NCBI GenBank assembly: GCA_021812385.1
Contig: JAKANO010000003.1
Span: forward strand, 124,001 to 188,000
Direction: 5' to 3'
DNA: 64,000 nt
From: Pseudomonadota bacterium
GTDB taxonomy: Bacteria > Pseudomonadota > Gammaproteobacteria > Burkholderiales > Thiobacteraceae
The position numbers and the translations under genes are program-made. Below the pieces are notes generated by a model that was given only the letters and a program-made list of their open reading frames with translations, did not search any database and was not told the origin of the DNA. Shown in pieces: positions 52,108 to 60,307 of the stretch; position 1 is the stretch's first letter; each line of letters starts with the position of its first letter.

Positions 52108-52129
52108 AGCCGCCTTCGGGCGGCTTTTT
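52108..52129 (+). terminator. rho-independent terminator of rplM-rpsI
   Basis: AGCCGCC (52108-52114), loop TTCG, GGCGGCT (52119-52125), with a run of five Ts from 52125. Confidence 0.93.
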
Positions 52130-52192
52130 CATTGGCGCGTCTATCCCCACTGATTTATCATCATCCTTCGGATTTGAAGAGGAAGCCTTGTC

Positions 52193-53221
52193 ATGATCAA
52201 AGTTGGTATTGTCGGCGGTACCGGTTATACCGGGGTCGAGTTGTTACGCTTACTGGCGCAGCATCCGCAAGCGCAACTGACGACCATCACATCGCGCAAG
52301 GAAGCCGGCATGCCGGTGGCAGACATGTTCCCGAATTTGCGCGGTCGCGTGTCGCTGAAATTCGAAGATCCGGCCACGGCGCCGCTGCATCAATGCGACG
52401 TGGTGTTTTTCGCCACGCCCAATGGCATTGCCATGACGCAAACGCGCGAGTTGTTGGCGGCCGGCGTGAAAGTTATCGACTTGGCGGCGGATTTCCGCAT
52501 CACCGACATACCGACCTGGGAGAAGTGGTACGGTATGACTCACGCTTGCCCGGAATTGGTCGCAGAGGCGGTGTATGGCCTGCCGGAGCTTAACCGCGAA
52601 AAAATCAAGGGCGCGCGCCTGATCGCGAATCCTGGTTGTTATCCTACTGCGGTGCAGTTGGGATTCATGCCGCTGATCGAGGCCGGCGTGGTCGATCTAA
52701 AGTATTTGATTGCCGATGCTAAATCCGGCGTGTCCGGGGCGGGGCGCAAGGCCGAAGTGCACGCCCTGCTGGCCGAGGCGGGCGACAACTTTAAGGCTTA
52801 TGGCGTGGCGGGACATCGCCATTTGCCGGAGATCAGCCAAGGCTTGAGCCGGGCGGCGGGGCAGGTGGTGGGTCTCACCTTCGTGCCGCATTTAACGCCG
52901 ATGATTCGCGGTATCCATGCCACTTTGTATGCGCGTTTAACCAAAGATGTCGACCTGCAGGCGCTATTCGAAAACCGTTATCGCGGCGAAACCTTCGTCG
53001 ACGTGTTGGCGCCCGGCATGCACCCGGAGACGCGTTCGGTGCGGGCTGCGAATATCTGCCGCATCGCCGTGCATCGCCCGCAGGGCGGCGATACCGTGGT
53101 GGTGTTGTCGGTGATCGATAATTTGGTCAAAGGCGCTTCCGGCCAAGCGCTACAAAACATGAATCTCTTGTTTGGCTTGCCCGAGGCCATGGGACTCGAT
53201 CAAGTGCCGGTATTGCCGTAG
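52193..53221 (+). CDS. argC: N-acetyl-gamma-glutamyl-phosphate reductase
   Basis: 342 aa, third step of arginine synthesis. The NADP loop [15 protein letters not shown] starts at residue 3, and the catalytic Cys149 is in [19 protein letters not shown] and HRHLPEI also match ArgC. It is followed 15 bp later by an unrelated membrane protein gene. Confidence 0.97.
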   Translation: MIKVGIVGGTGYTGVELLRLLAQHPQAQLTTITSRKEAGMPVADMFPNLRGRVSLKFEDPATAPLHQCDVVFFATPNGIAMTQTRELLAAGVKVIDLAADFRITDIPTWEKWYGMTHACPELVAEAVYGLPELNREKIKGARLIANPGCYPTAVQLGFMPLIEAGVVDLKYLIADAKSGVSGAGRKAEVHALLAEAGDNFKAYGVAGHRHLPEISQGLSRAAGQVVGLTFVPHLTPMIRGIHATLYARLTKDVDLQALFENRYRGETFVDVLAPGMHPETRSVRAANICRIAVHRPQGGDTVVVLSVIDNLVKGASGQALQNMNLLFGLPEAMGLDQVPVLP

Positions 53222-53236
53222 TCATGGCAGCGACGC

Positions 53237-54004
53237 GTGGCGTATAAGCTCTACCGCAACATTAAATCCAAATTCGGGATCAATGCCCCGCGTTTGTTGG
53301 TTCGCACGCACATCCCGTGGCCGCTGCGCATGCTGGCGGTCGGCGTATTGGTTGCGGCGGGTTTGCTATTAGGGCAATGGGTGTTTGAAACCGGTCTGCG
53401 CTTAGCCGGTTTCGAGAAGGGGCGCGCGCAAGAGCAGATGGCGCAATTGCGCAGCAAAGTCGCGCAACTCGAACAGGATAACGTCGAGCTCAAAGCCGAA
53501 AAATTTCGCACGAAGCAGGAAATCGAGATCGAACAAACCACGAACAAGGATTTGGCCAAGTCCTTGCAAGGTCTCCAAGAAGAAAATGTGACGCTGCGCG
53601 AAGACAACGCGTTTTTTCGCAATTTATTGTCGCCGGATCATGGCCCCGGGCCGATTTCGATTTACCATTTTAAAATGGAGCGCAACCCGCTTCTGGCTGG
53701 CGAATATCGCTACCGGCTGCTACTATTGAAATCCGGCAAAAGAGAGCAAGAATTCGTTGGCAGCGTGCAATTCTTGGTGACCGGCGAGCAAGCAGGGAAA
53801 AAGGTGGTTTCGATACAACCGGAAGCCGCCGAAGCGCACGGCACGCGGGATAAGCTCCAAACGATTGCTGTTAAATTTAAGTACTATCTGCGGCTGGAAG
53901 GCGCATTCCAATTGCCGGCTGGACTGACTCCAAAAAGTGTCCAGGTGCGTGTTTTCGAGGCCGGCAGCGCACAGCCCAAATGGACTAAGAACGTAACTCT
54001 TTAA
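53237..54004 (+). CDS. membrane protein with coiled coil (DUF6776-like)
   Basis: 255 aa from the GTG at 53237; the nearest upstream ATG runs into a stop. A cytoplasmic tail, one membrane segment (about 34-54), a coiled coil (about 60-135, ending ENVTLREDNAFFRNLL) and a strand-rich periplasmic domain follow. I recall this order as DUF6776. Its place between argC and a bactofilin gene suggests a link to cell shape or envelope, which is inference only. Confidence 0.75.
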   Translation: MAYKLYRNIKSKFGINAPRLLVRTHIPWPLRMLAVGVLVAAGLLLGQWVFETGLRLAGFEKGRAQEQMAQLRSKVAQLEQDNVELKAEKFRTKQEIEIEQTTNKDLAKSLQGLQEENVTLREDNAFFRNLLSPDHGPGPISIYHFKMERNPLLAGEYRYRLLLLKSGKREQEFVGSVQFLVTGEQAGKKVVSIQPEAAEAHGTRDKLQTIAVKFKYYLRLEGAFQLPAGLTPKSVQVRVFEAGSAQPKWTKNVTL

Positions 54005-54027
54005 ATTATCAACAGATAGGCCAAGCC

Positions 54028-54444
54028 ATGTTTTTTTCTAGCAAACCGAGCAAGCCGCAGAATCGCATTGATACCCTGATCGGCGCCGACACCAAGGTGG
54101 TGGGCGATGTGACTTTTAGCGGTGGACTGCGCGTCGATGGTTTGATCAAAGGTAATGTCACCATGACCGGTGAAGGTCCCAGCACGCTGGTATTGTCCGA
54201 AAACGCTAAGATCGAGGGCAAAATTCATGTGTCGCATGTCGTCATTAATGGCGTAGTGGTGGGTCCGGTCCATGCCACCGAATACGTGGAGCTGCAGTCC
54301 AAGTGCCACGTTACCGGGGATGTTTTCTATAAAACCCTAGAAATGCACATGGGCGCCATCGTTGAAGGCAAGATGGTGCATGTCGAAGGAACCACGTCGC
54401 AAGAAGGGTTTAGCCACGCTACGATCATTGACCAATCTACATAA
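54028..54444 (+). CDS. bactofilin
   Basis: 138 aa polymer-forming cytoskeletal protein. The beta-helix core runs from DTLIGADTKVVGDVTFSGGL to about residue 115, with repeating G-x-V/I strands (GLRVDGLIKGNV, AKIEGKIHVSHV). Short charged tails flank it. Bactofilins assemble without nucleotides into membrane-linked filaments. Here it lies between a coiled-coil membrane protein and erpA. Confidence 0.92.
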   Translation: MFFSSKPSKPQNRIDTLIGADTKVVGDVTFSGGLRVDGLIKGNVTMTGEGPSTLVLSENAKIEGKIHVSHVVINGVVVGPVHATEYVELQSKCHVTGDVFYKTLEMHMGAIVEGKMVHVEGTTSQEGFSHATIIDQST

Positions 54445-54484
54445 GCATTGGATAATGAACCACTATTGATTGAAGGAGTTTGCC

Positions 54485-54835
54485 ATGAATGCACCAATCG
54501 AAATGTCTTCCCCGCTGGTGTTCACCGATAACGCAGCGGCCAAAGTAAAGCAGTTGATCGAAGAAGAAGGTAGCGCGGGCCTGAAGCTGCGGGTCTTCGT
54601 ATCGGGCGGTGGTTGCTCCGGCTTCCAGTACGGTTTTACGTTTGACGAGAATCAAGCGGAAGACGACACCGCAATTGAAAAAGGCGGCGTGACGCTGCTG
54701 ATCGATCCGATGAGCTTTCAATATTTGGTCGGTGCGGAAATTGATTATCAAGAAGGTTTGGAAGGCGCGCAGTTCGTGATTAAGAACCCGAATGCCACGT
54801 CCACCTGCGGCTGCGGCTCCTCTTTCTCCGCCTAA
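54485..54835 (+). CDS. erpA: iron-sulfur cluster insertion protein ErpA
   Basis: 116 aa from the ATG at 54485, behind AAGGAG. An A-type carrier with the three conserved cysteines in GGGCSGF and STCGCGSSF. It delivers Fe-S clusters to apoproteins. ErpA near argC/rplM is frequent in betaproteobacteria. A terminator follows. Confidence 0.95.
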   Translation: MNAPIEMSSPLVFTDNAAAKVKQLIEEEGSAGLKLRVFVSGGGCSGFQYGFTFDENQAEDDTAIEKGGVTLLIDPMSFQYLVGAEIDYQEGLEGAQFVIKNPNATSTCGCGSSFSA

Positions 54836-54869
54836 ACAACACGGCGTAAAAAAATAAGCAAGACCAAGA

Positions 54870-54896
54870 GGGGGCGCTGGACGCCTCCTTTTTTTT
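54870..54896 (+). terminator. rho-independent terminator of erpA
   Basis: GGGGGCG (54870-54876) pairs with CGCCTCC (54882-54888), with one G-T pair, followed by eight Ts. It separates erpA from the citrate synthase gene. Confidence 0.85.
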
Positions 54897-54911
54897 GTAC
54901 GGGGAGCAAGC

Positions 54912-56072
54912 ATGAACGAATACGTACCCGGCCTGGAAGGTGTTCCAGCGACGAAATCCAATATTTCCTTCATCGATGGCGATAAAGGGATTCTGTCCTA
55001 CCGCGGCTACCCGATCGAAGTTCTAGCCGAACGCAGTACCTTTGAAGAAACCGCGTTGCTGCTGTTGGATGGAAGTTTGCCTTCGCGTACGGTGCTCAAA
55101 GCCTTCGATCAGGATATGCGCGATAACCGCCGCGTGAAATTTCGCATTCGTGAATTGATGCGCCAGCTCCCCCCGAATGGCCACCCGATGGATATGTTGC
55201 AATCCATGATGGCTTGTCTGGGCATGTACCATACCGACGCGGACTGTTTAACCAGCGGCGACCACTGCGCCGATCTGAATTACGTGCACAACACCTCCGT
55301 GACCATCATTGCGCATATGACGACGATGGTGGCAATGTGGGAGCATATTCGCAATGGTTACGATCCGATCGAGCCACGCACGGACCTGACCCATGCCGAG
55401 AATTTTCTGTGGATGCTGACCGGTAAAGAGCCGGACCGTTATATCGCGCGCATCATGGATATCTGCCTGATCCTGCACGCCGAGCACACCATCAATGCTT
55501 CCACGTTTGCCGTGTTGGTGGCGGGTTCCACATTGGCCAACCCGTATAGCGTCATTGCCTCCGGCATTGCGACGCTCTCGGGACCGCTACATGGCGGTGC
55601 AAACCAAGCAGTGGTGAAGATGTTGCAAGAAATCGGTACGCCGGAGAAGGCCGATGCCTATATCGACGCCCAACTCAAAGCGAAGAAAAAAGTCTGGGGC
55701 TTCGGGCATCGCGAGTACAACGTCAAAGATCCGCGCGCGGTGATTATGGAACACCTCATGCACAAATTCGCGGATTACAAGGATAGCAAGGTCGGCCCCC
55801 TGTTTGCCATCGCCCAAGCGGTGGAGAAAGCCGCGACCGAGCGTCTGGGCGCCAAGGGCATTTACCCCAATGTCGATTTTTATTCGGGGGTGCTGTATTC
55901 CGAAATGGGCATTGCGCCCGACCAATTCACCTCGCTATTCGCGATGTCGCGCGTCGCTGGCTGGCTGGCGCATTGGAAAGAGCAGCTCGGGCAGAACCGC
56001 ATCTTCCGCCCCACGCAAGTCTATACTGGTGAAACCCAGCGCGAATATGTTGCGTTGGAACGGCGCGGTTAA
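54912..56072 (+). CDS. gltA: citrate synthase
   Basis: 386 aa. Active-site regions are visible: HAEHTINAST, GPLHGGANQAV (His) and FGHREYNVKDPRA, with FYSGVLYSEMGI near the end. The length is that of the shorter citrate synthases, about 40 residues below E. coli GltA, which has an N-terminal NADH-binding extension. Allosteric NADH control may therefore be absent. 2-methylcitrate synthase is a less likely alternative. It converges on the moaD-like gene. Confidence 0.93.
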   Translation: MNEYVPGLEGVPATKSNISFIDGDKGILSYRGYPIEVLAERSTFEETALLLLDGSLPSRTVLKAFDQDMRDNRRVKFRIRELMRQLPPNGHPMDMLQSMMACLGMYHTDADCLTSGDHCADLNYVHNTSVTIIAHMTTMVAMWEHIRNGYDPIEPRTDLTHAENFLWMLTGKEPDRYIARIMDICLILHAEHTINASTFAVLVAGSTLANPYSVIASGIATLSGPLHGGANQAVVKMLQEIGTPEKADAYIDAQLKAKKKVWGFGHREYNVKDPRAVIMEHLMHKFADYKDSKVGPLFAIAQAVEKAATERLGAKGIYPNVDFYSGVLYSEMGIAPDQFTSLFAMSRVAGWLAHWKEQLGQNRIFRPTQVYTGETQREYVALERRG

Positions 56073-56311
56073 ACCCAGCCGGAAATAAAGGCGACTTCAT
56101 CGCCCGCTTGCAGCGGCGTGTTCAGTTCCGCGAATTTTTTGTTCACGGTGATGCGCACGCTGCTGTTGCCAAACACTTCTTCCCATGCGCCGCCGCGTTG
56201 CTTGAGCAAGGCCACGAGTGCACGTATATCGCTGGGTGCCGGCGCATCCAGTTGTTCGCTGGCAGTGCCGAGCATGTCCACCAAGGCCGCAAAATAAAGT
56301 AGTTTAATCAT
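56069..56311 (-). CDS. MoaD/ThiS-like ubiquitin-fold protein with altered C-terminus
   Basis: 80 aa from the ATG at 56311; the longer frame upstream adds ten poorly supported residues. IKLLYFAALVDMLGTASEQL and VNKKFAELNTPLQAGDEVAFIS follow the MoaD pattern. Functional MoaD ends in Gly-Gly, the site of thiocarboxylate formation. Here the chain ends AFISGWV, so the terminal pair is missing. No other moa gene is nearby. It may be inactive, or need processing. Confidence 0.75.
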   Translation of the reverse strand: MIKLLYFAALVDMLGTASEQLDAPAPSDIRALVALLKQRGGAWEEVFGNSSVRITVNKKFAELNTPLQAGDEVAFISGWV

Positions 56312-56350
56312 TGCTAGGGTTTTTCCGATTAGGTGCCGCAATGGTTCAAA

Positions 56351-58141
56351 TCACAAAGGCGGCGGCGTGACTTTTAAAACTTCTTCCGGGGTGGTGATGC
56401 CAGCCGCCACCTTGGCGGCACCCGAAACGCGCAATGCCTTCATCCCCTCCCGGTAAGCCTGATCGCGAATTTTTGCCAACTCGCAATCGGGAGTGATGAG
56501 CTTGGAAAGCGCCGGCGTCATCGTCAGTATTTCATACAGGCCGCTACGTCCGCGATAGCCGGTCATGCGGCATTCCAAGCAGCCGCTCGGGGCGTATACC
56601 GTCGCGGGCTTGGGCGCCTTCCACGGGCGCACCAGCTCGTTCCAGGTGTCGTCGTCGATGGTGGTGGGCTGCTTGCAATGCGGACACAAGGTGCGCACCA
56701 AACGCTGCGCCAATACGCCGAGCACAGTGGACTGAATCAAATAAGACGGCACGCCCAAATCCATCAAGCGCGTGATGGCCGCCGGCGCATCGTTGGTATG
56801 CAGCGTGGAGAGCACCAAGTGGCCGGTGAGCGCGGCTTGAATCGCCATCTCCGCCGTTTCCAGATCGCGGATCTCGCCCACCATGATGATGTCCGGATCT
56901 TGGCGCATCAGGGTGCGGATACCGCTGGCGAAATCCAGGCCGATACCCGGCTGCACCTGCATTTGATTGAAGTTCGGCACCACCATTTCAATCGGGTCTT
57001 CGACCGTGCACACATTCACTTCCGGTTCCGCCAATTGCTTGAGCGACGTGTAGAGCGTGGTGGTTTTACCCGAGCCGGTCGGCCCGGTCACCAGCACGAT
57101 GCCGTTGGGTCGCGCCACCATACTTTCCCAGCGCTGGGCTTCGTCATCGCTAAAACCCAGCTCGCTAAAATTGCGCACCAACACTTCCGGATCGAAAATC
57201 CGCATCACCAGCTTTTCGCCGAACGCCGTGGGCATGGTGGAAAGCCGCAATTCAATTTCGTCGCCGCCCGGGCTTAGTGTCTTGATGCGGCCGTCTTGCG
57301 GTCGCCGTTTCTCGACCATATCCATCCGGCCCAGCAATTTAATGCGGCTGGTGATCGCGTTGTAGACCGCACTCGGAATTTGATACACCAGGTGCAGCAC
57401 GCCATCGATGCGGAAACGCACATTGGCGGATTCGCGCCGCGGCTCGATGTGAATATCGCTGGCGCGTTGTTCGAAGGCGTATTGCAACAGCCAATCCACG
57501 ATGCGCACCACGCTTTGATCATTGGCATCGAGTTGGCCCATGCGCCCGAGTGCGACCAATTGCTCGAAATTCGTAATGCCGCTTTGCGTCGCGCCTTCCT
57601 GCGCGCGCACGGCTTGCTTCACCGATAGCGCGAGGCTGTAAAACTCCGCGATATAGCGATTGAGATCGAGTGGGTTAGCGATCACGCGCCGAATCGGTCG
57701 GCGCGCGACTTGCTGCACGCTTTCTTCCCATTCGCGCACATAAGGCTCGGCGGTGGCGACCACCACTTCATCCGCATTCACTTCCACCGGCAGGATGCGA
57801 TAGCGCGCGGCATACGCTTGCGACATGACGCCGGTGACGGCCGCGACATCGATCTTGAGCGGATCGATATGATAAGCATCGAGTCCGCTCTGCTCCGCCA
57901 ACCAGTGCGTCAGAAATTCCATGTTGATGACGGCGTGCGGCGCGCACAAGCTGCGCCATTTCTGCGTGGCAATCAAGACCAGGGGATGCTGGTCGGCGCG
58001 CTCGCTGCGTTGTGCGGTGAGCAAATTATTCCCCTCGTTTTTGGGGATATGGCCTGCGGCGAGCAAGTGCGCCAAGACATCTTTGAGGCGCAACGGGCCG
58101 GAAGGCCAGGATGCTGTGTCACGGGATTGAGCGAGGTCCAT
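56351..58141 (-). CDS. GspE/PulE-family secretion or pilus ATPase
   Basis: 596 aa. An MshEN-related or GspE N-domain covers about residues 15-150. The ATPase carries Walker A VTGPTGSGKTTT, MVGEIRDLETAEM, STLHTNDAPA and the four cysteines of CPHC and CLEC. That cysteine set is usual in GspE and PilB. It stands alone, so whether it serves type II secretion or a pilus is open. Confidence 0.9.
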   Translation of the reverse strand: MDLAQSRDTASWPSGPLRLKDVLAHLLAAGHIPKNEGNNLLTAQRSERADQHPLVLIATQKWRSLCAPHAVINMEFLTHWLAEQSGLDAYHIDPLKIDVAAVTGVMSQAYAARYRILPVEVNADEVVVATAEPYVREWEESVQQVARRPIRRVIANPLDLNRYIAEFYSLALSVKQAVRAQEGATQSGITNFEQLVALGRMGQLDANDQSVVRIVDWLLQYAFEQRASDIHIEPRRESANVRFRIDGVLHLVYQIPSAVYNAITSRIKLLGRMDMVEKRRPQDGRIKTLSPGGDEIELRLSTMPTAFGEKLVMRIFDPEVLVRNFSELGFSDDEAQRWESMVARPNGIVLVTGPTGSGKTTTLYTSLKQLAEPEVNVCTVEDPIEMVVPNFNQMQVQPGIGLDFASGIRTLMRQDPDIIMVGEIRDLETAEMAIQAALTGHLVLSTLHTNDAPAAITRLMDLGVPSYLIQSTVLGVLAQRLVRTLCPHCKQPTTIDDDTWNELVRPWKAPKPATVYAPSGCLECRMTGYRGRSGLYEILTMTPALSKLITPDCELAKIRDQAYREGMKALRVSGAAKVAAGITTPEEVLKVTPPPL

Positions 58142-58435
58142 CAGTCGGCTTTATATGTGCGATGGACGTACGCTACTCAGCGGCATGGGTCGTGTCAATG
58201 GTTGATCTGCGGTTGATCTGCTAAGTGCGGTGCGACAGGGAAAAATCCGCATGATTTTTGACAATGACGCGGGTGGCGCGATGGAACCGTTGATGTAATC
58301 CCGTCATGAAAATATTAAATATAAGATATGGTTCTGGTATATGCATTTCAAATAGAATAAGCTGAATATCAATCTAGCGATAAACGAACTAATGTGCATT
58401 ACGCGCAGTGCGCGGCCTGTTTTTAGAGGTGCTTT
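58142..58435. other. intergenic region before the response regulator
   Basis: No gene found. GGTTGATCTGC occurs twice in tandem (58200-58210 and 58211-58221). The second half (58300-58400) is AT-rich and probably holds the promoter of the regulator gene, though no clear -35/-10 pair could be fixed. Confidence 0.4.
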
Positions 58436-59101
58436 ATGAAGATATTACTTGCTGACGATCATGATCTGTTTCGTGCCGGCCTGGGCATGGTGTTGAACGA
58501 GTTAGGCGCGGACACGCAATTGGTGCAGGCGGCCAGCCTGACGGATGCCATGCAGTGCGCGCGCGTAGAATCCGACCTCGATTTAGCGCTGCTGGATCTC
58601 AACATGCCGGCAATGAACGGCACCGACGGTTTGCAGCAATTTCGCGCGCAGTTTCCGGAAGTGCCGGTGGTCATCGTTTCCGGATCGGACGATCTGCAGG
58701 ATGTGCAGCAAGCATTAGGCAATGGCGCCGCTGGCTTTATTCACAAATCCACGACGCCCACCGTCATGCTGTCGGCTTTGCGCTTGGTGCTGGCCGGTGG
58801 CATCTATGTGCCGCCGCAGGCCATGCGGCAAGATCTGGTGAGTGCAACACCAGCTATGGCAACGCTAGCCAAGGCGGAGTGGGGCAACAGATTGACGGCG
58901 CGGCAGATGGAAGTGCTGCGTCTGTTAGCGCTCGGCAAGCCCAATAAGTTGATCGCCCGGGAATTGGATCTGAGCGAAGGGACGGTCAAAATTCACTTAA
59001 GCGCCATCTTCCGCGTGCTGGATGTCAATAACCGCACCGAGGCAGTGCTGGCGGCGCAGCAACTGAGCCTGAATTTAGATGTCCAGACGCCCAAGCATTA
59101 G
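58436..59101 (+). CDS. NarL/FixJ-family response regulator
   Basis: 221 aa. The receiver domain begins KILLADDHDLFRAGL and has phospho-acceptor Asp54 in LLDLNMP and a Lys in IHKSTTP. The C-terminal LuxR-type helix-turn-helix runs from LTARQMEVLRLLALGKPNKLIARELDLSEGTVKIHL, shown here only as landmarks LTARQMEVLRLL and LSEGTVKIHL. The nearest kinase is the truncated hybrid kinase 1.2 kb downstream on the same strand. Confidence 0.93.
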   Translation: MKILLADDHDLFRAGLGMVLNELGADTQLVQAASLTDAMQCARVESDLDLALLDLNMPAMNGTDGLQQFRAQFPEVPVVIVSGSDDLQDVQQALGNGAAGFIHKSTTPTVMLSALRLVLAGGIYVPPQAMRQDLVSATPAMATLAKAEWGNRLTARQMEVLRLLALGKPNKLIARELDLSEGTVKIHLSAIFRVLDVNNRTEAVLAAQQLSLNLDVQTPKH

Positions 59102-59128
59102 CCGGCATTCAACTGGTTAAATACGAAA

Positions 59129-59158
59129 ATGGGGCCAGATTATTCCGGCCCCATTTAT
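59129..59158. terminator. terminator behind the response regulator, possibly bidirectional
   Basis: ATGGGGCC (59129-59136) pairs with GGCCCCAT (59147-59154), loop of 10 bases, with TTATTT on the plus-strand side and TTTTCG on the minus-strand side. Confidence 0.75.
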
Positions 59159-59346
59159 TTCGTGTGCGCGCCGGAAAACTGCGCGCTGAAGCTGTCGATT
59201 TCCCGGAGCATGGCCGCGAACTCCACATCGCTCAGGTCGTCCGCAACGGCCCAGGTTTTCACTGCTTGCGGGTAATAATAAGCACGTGATTTTTCCAGGG
59301 CCCTTTCTCCTATTCTTGAAAATATTTGCAGCAGTCTAGGTTGCAT
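59155..59346 (-). CDS. small protein of unknown function
   Basis: 63 aa from the ATG at 59346, which has AGGAG seven bases upstream. It is mainly helical (RLLQIFSRIGERALEKSRAYY, DVEFAAMLREIDSF) and soluble. I do not recognise the family. It is the last of three small genes on the minus strand between a response regulator and a kinase. Confidence 0.6.
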   Translation of the reverse strand: MQPRLLQIFSRIGERALEKSRAYYYPQAVKTWAVADDLSDVEFAAMLREIDSFSAQFSGAHTK

Positions 59347-59478
59347 GCCGATCTCCTCTAGGCGCCTCAACGCATTAGCTTGGTGAGCGTTTAGAAAATC
59401 ATGACCCTACTGTCATCAGATGACAGCCATATGATGAGTGCCTGCCATCGGCAGCGTAAGGGGCCTTCTCAGGGTAAA

Positions 59479-59694
59479 TTAAACAGCCTTCAACGCGGTT
59501 TTTTTGAGGCTGTTGCTGACTTCGGCTAGGTGTACGTGTTGAATTAAGTTGCCTGCCAATTTTCTGGCCTCTTGCAAACTCAGGTGGAGCGTCGTCTTCT
59601 GCGGCTCACCCACACTGAGGGTAAGGCACGACATCTCCTCTCCAAGCTGCTGGAGAGTGATGTCGATATGGGTGGTTGAATTTTCCTGTGACAT
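59479..59694 (-). CDS. small protein of unknown function
   Basis: 71 aa. Acidic and polar at the start, then strands (CLTLSVGEPQKTTLHLSLQ) and a helix (EARKLAGNLIQHVHLAEV). No signal or membrane segment. GGGG lies about ten bases upstream of the ATG. It is 14 bp after the next gene upstream on this strand, suggesting joint transcription. Confidence 0.5.
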   Translation of the reverse strand: MSQENSTTHIDITLQQLGEEMSCLTLSVGEPQKTTLHLSLQEARKLAGNLIQHVHLAEVSNSLKKTALKAV

Positions 59695-59708
59695 CGCGCA
59701 TCCCCAAG

Positions 59709-59987
59709 CTATTCGTCGTTACAAGGCGAAGTGCTTCCCGCACCGGCATAAGTGAGGTAGGGCATATTGTCCGGGTTCGACCCCGGCGCATTTTGTTGGG
59801 CAGATTGCTCCTCCCGGCTTTGCGCCGCATCTGCCGTGCGAGCGGATTTGAATATTTTGGCCGCCGCCGGCTGCAGCGCGGCGTGTTCCTGGGTGCGGTT
59901 AGCGTTGTACTCATCCGCCGAAGCCGGTAAGGCAAGCGCTAAGGCGATGAGAGCTGCGAGGCCTGGCATGTTGTTTACCGTTTCCAT
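59709..59987 (-). CDS. small exported protein of unknown function
   Basis: 92 aa. A signal peptide (MPGLAALIALALALPASA) with cleavage after ASA is followed by about 65 polar residues rich in Ala, Asn and Gln and without obvious fold. GGAG lies before the ATG at 59987. One cysteine near the end rules out an internal disulfide. Family not recognised. Confidence 0.6.
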   Translation of the reverse strand: METVNNMPGLAALIALALALPASADEYNANRTQEHAALQPAAAKIFKSARTADAAQSREEQSAQQNAPGSNPDNMPYLTYAGAGSTSPCNDE

Positions 59988-60195
59988 GATGTTCTCCTAC
60001 GTGTTGTGGAGATTGCATTTTGGCCGTTTCGGCAGCAATAAAAATCTGGCAAACGGCTAGGGCCAAAGTGGAGTCCGCCTAGCGCTATTACTTTCGATAT
60101 AGGCATTAAAGCCAATAGCCTTTACTTGCTGTTGACAGGCATGCTAAGGCAACAAAGAAACCGGGCTGCCCAGCCTGCATGGGAACAAAAAACAG

Positions 60196-60307
60196 ATGCA
60201 CATGGCAGGCTTGAGCATCGCGCTCACCGTCCTGCGGGTGCAGCGTTAGCCTGTCGGTGCGCGAATTGTCACAAGTGCTTGCGGCGTTGGCATAAGGCAA
60301 TCTGGGT
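60196..60307 (+). pseudogene. decayed 5' part of the hybrid histidine kinase gene
   Basis: In the kinase frame, codons from 60251 read LSVRELSQVLAALA, a TAA stop (60293-60295), then GNLGMRVEKNS, which joined together is a HAMP domain. In another frame, 60196-60246 reads MHMAGLSIALTVLRVQR, a membrane-helix-like end, before a TAG. A frameshift and a nonsense change (CAA to TAA would restore it) thus separate the sensor part from the intact kinase. Upstream of 60196 nothing clear could be recognised. Confidence 0.55.
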
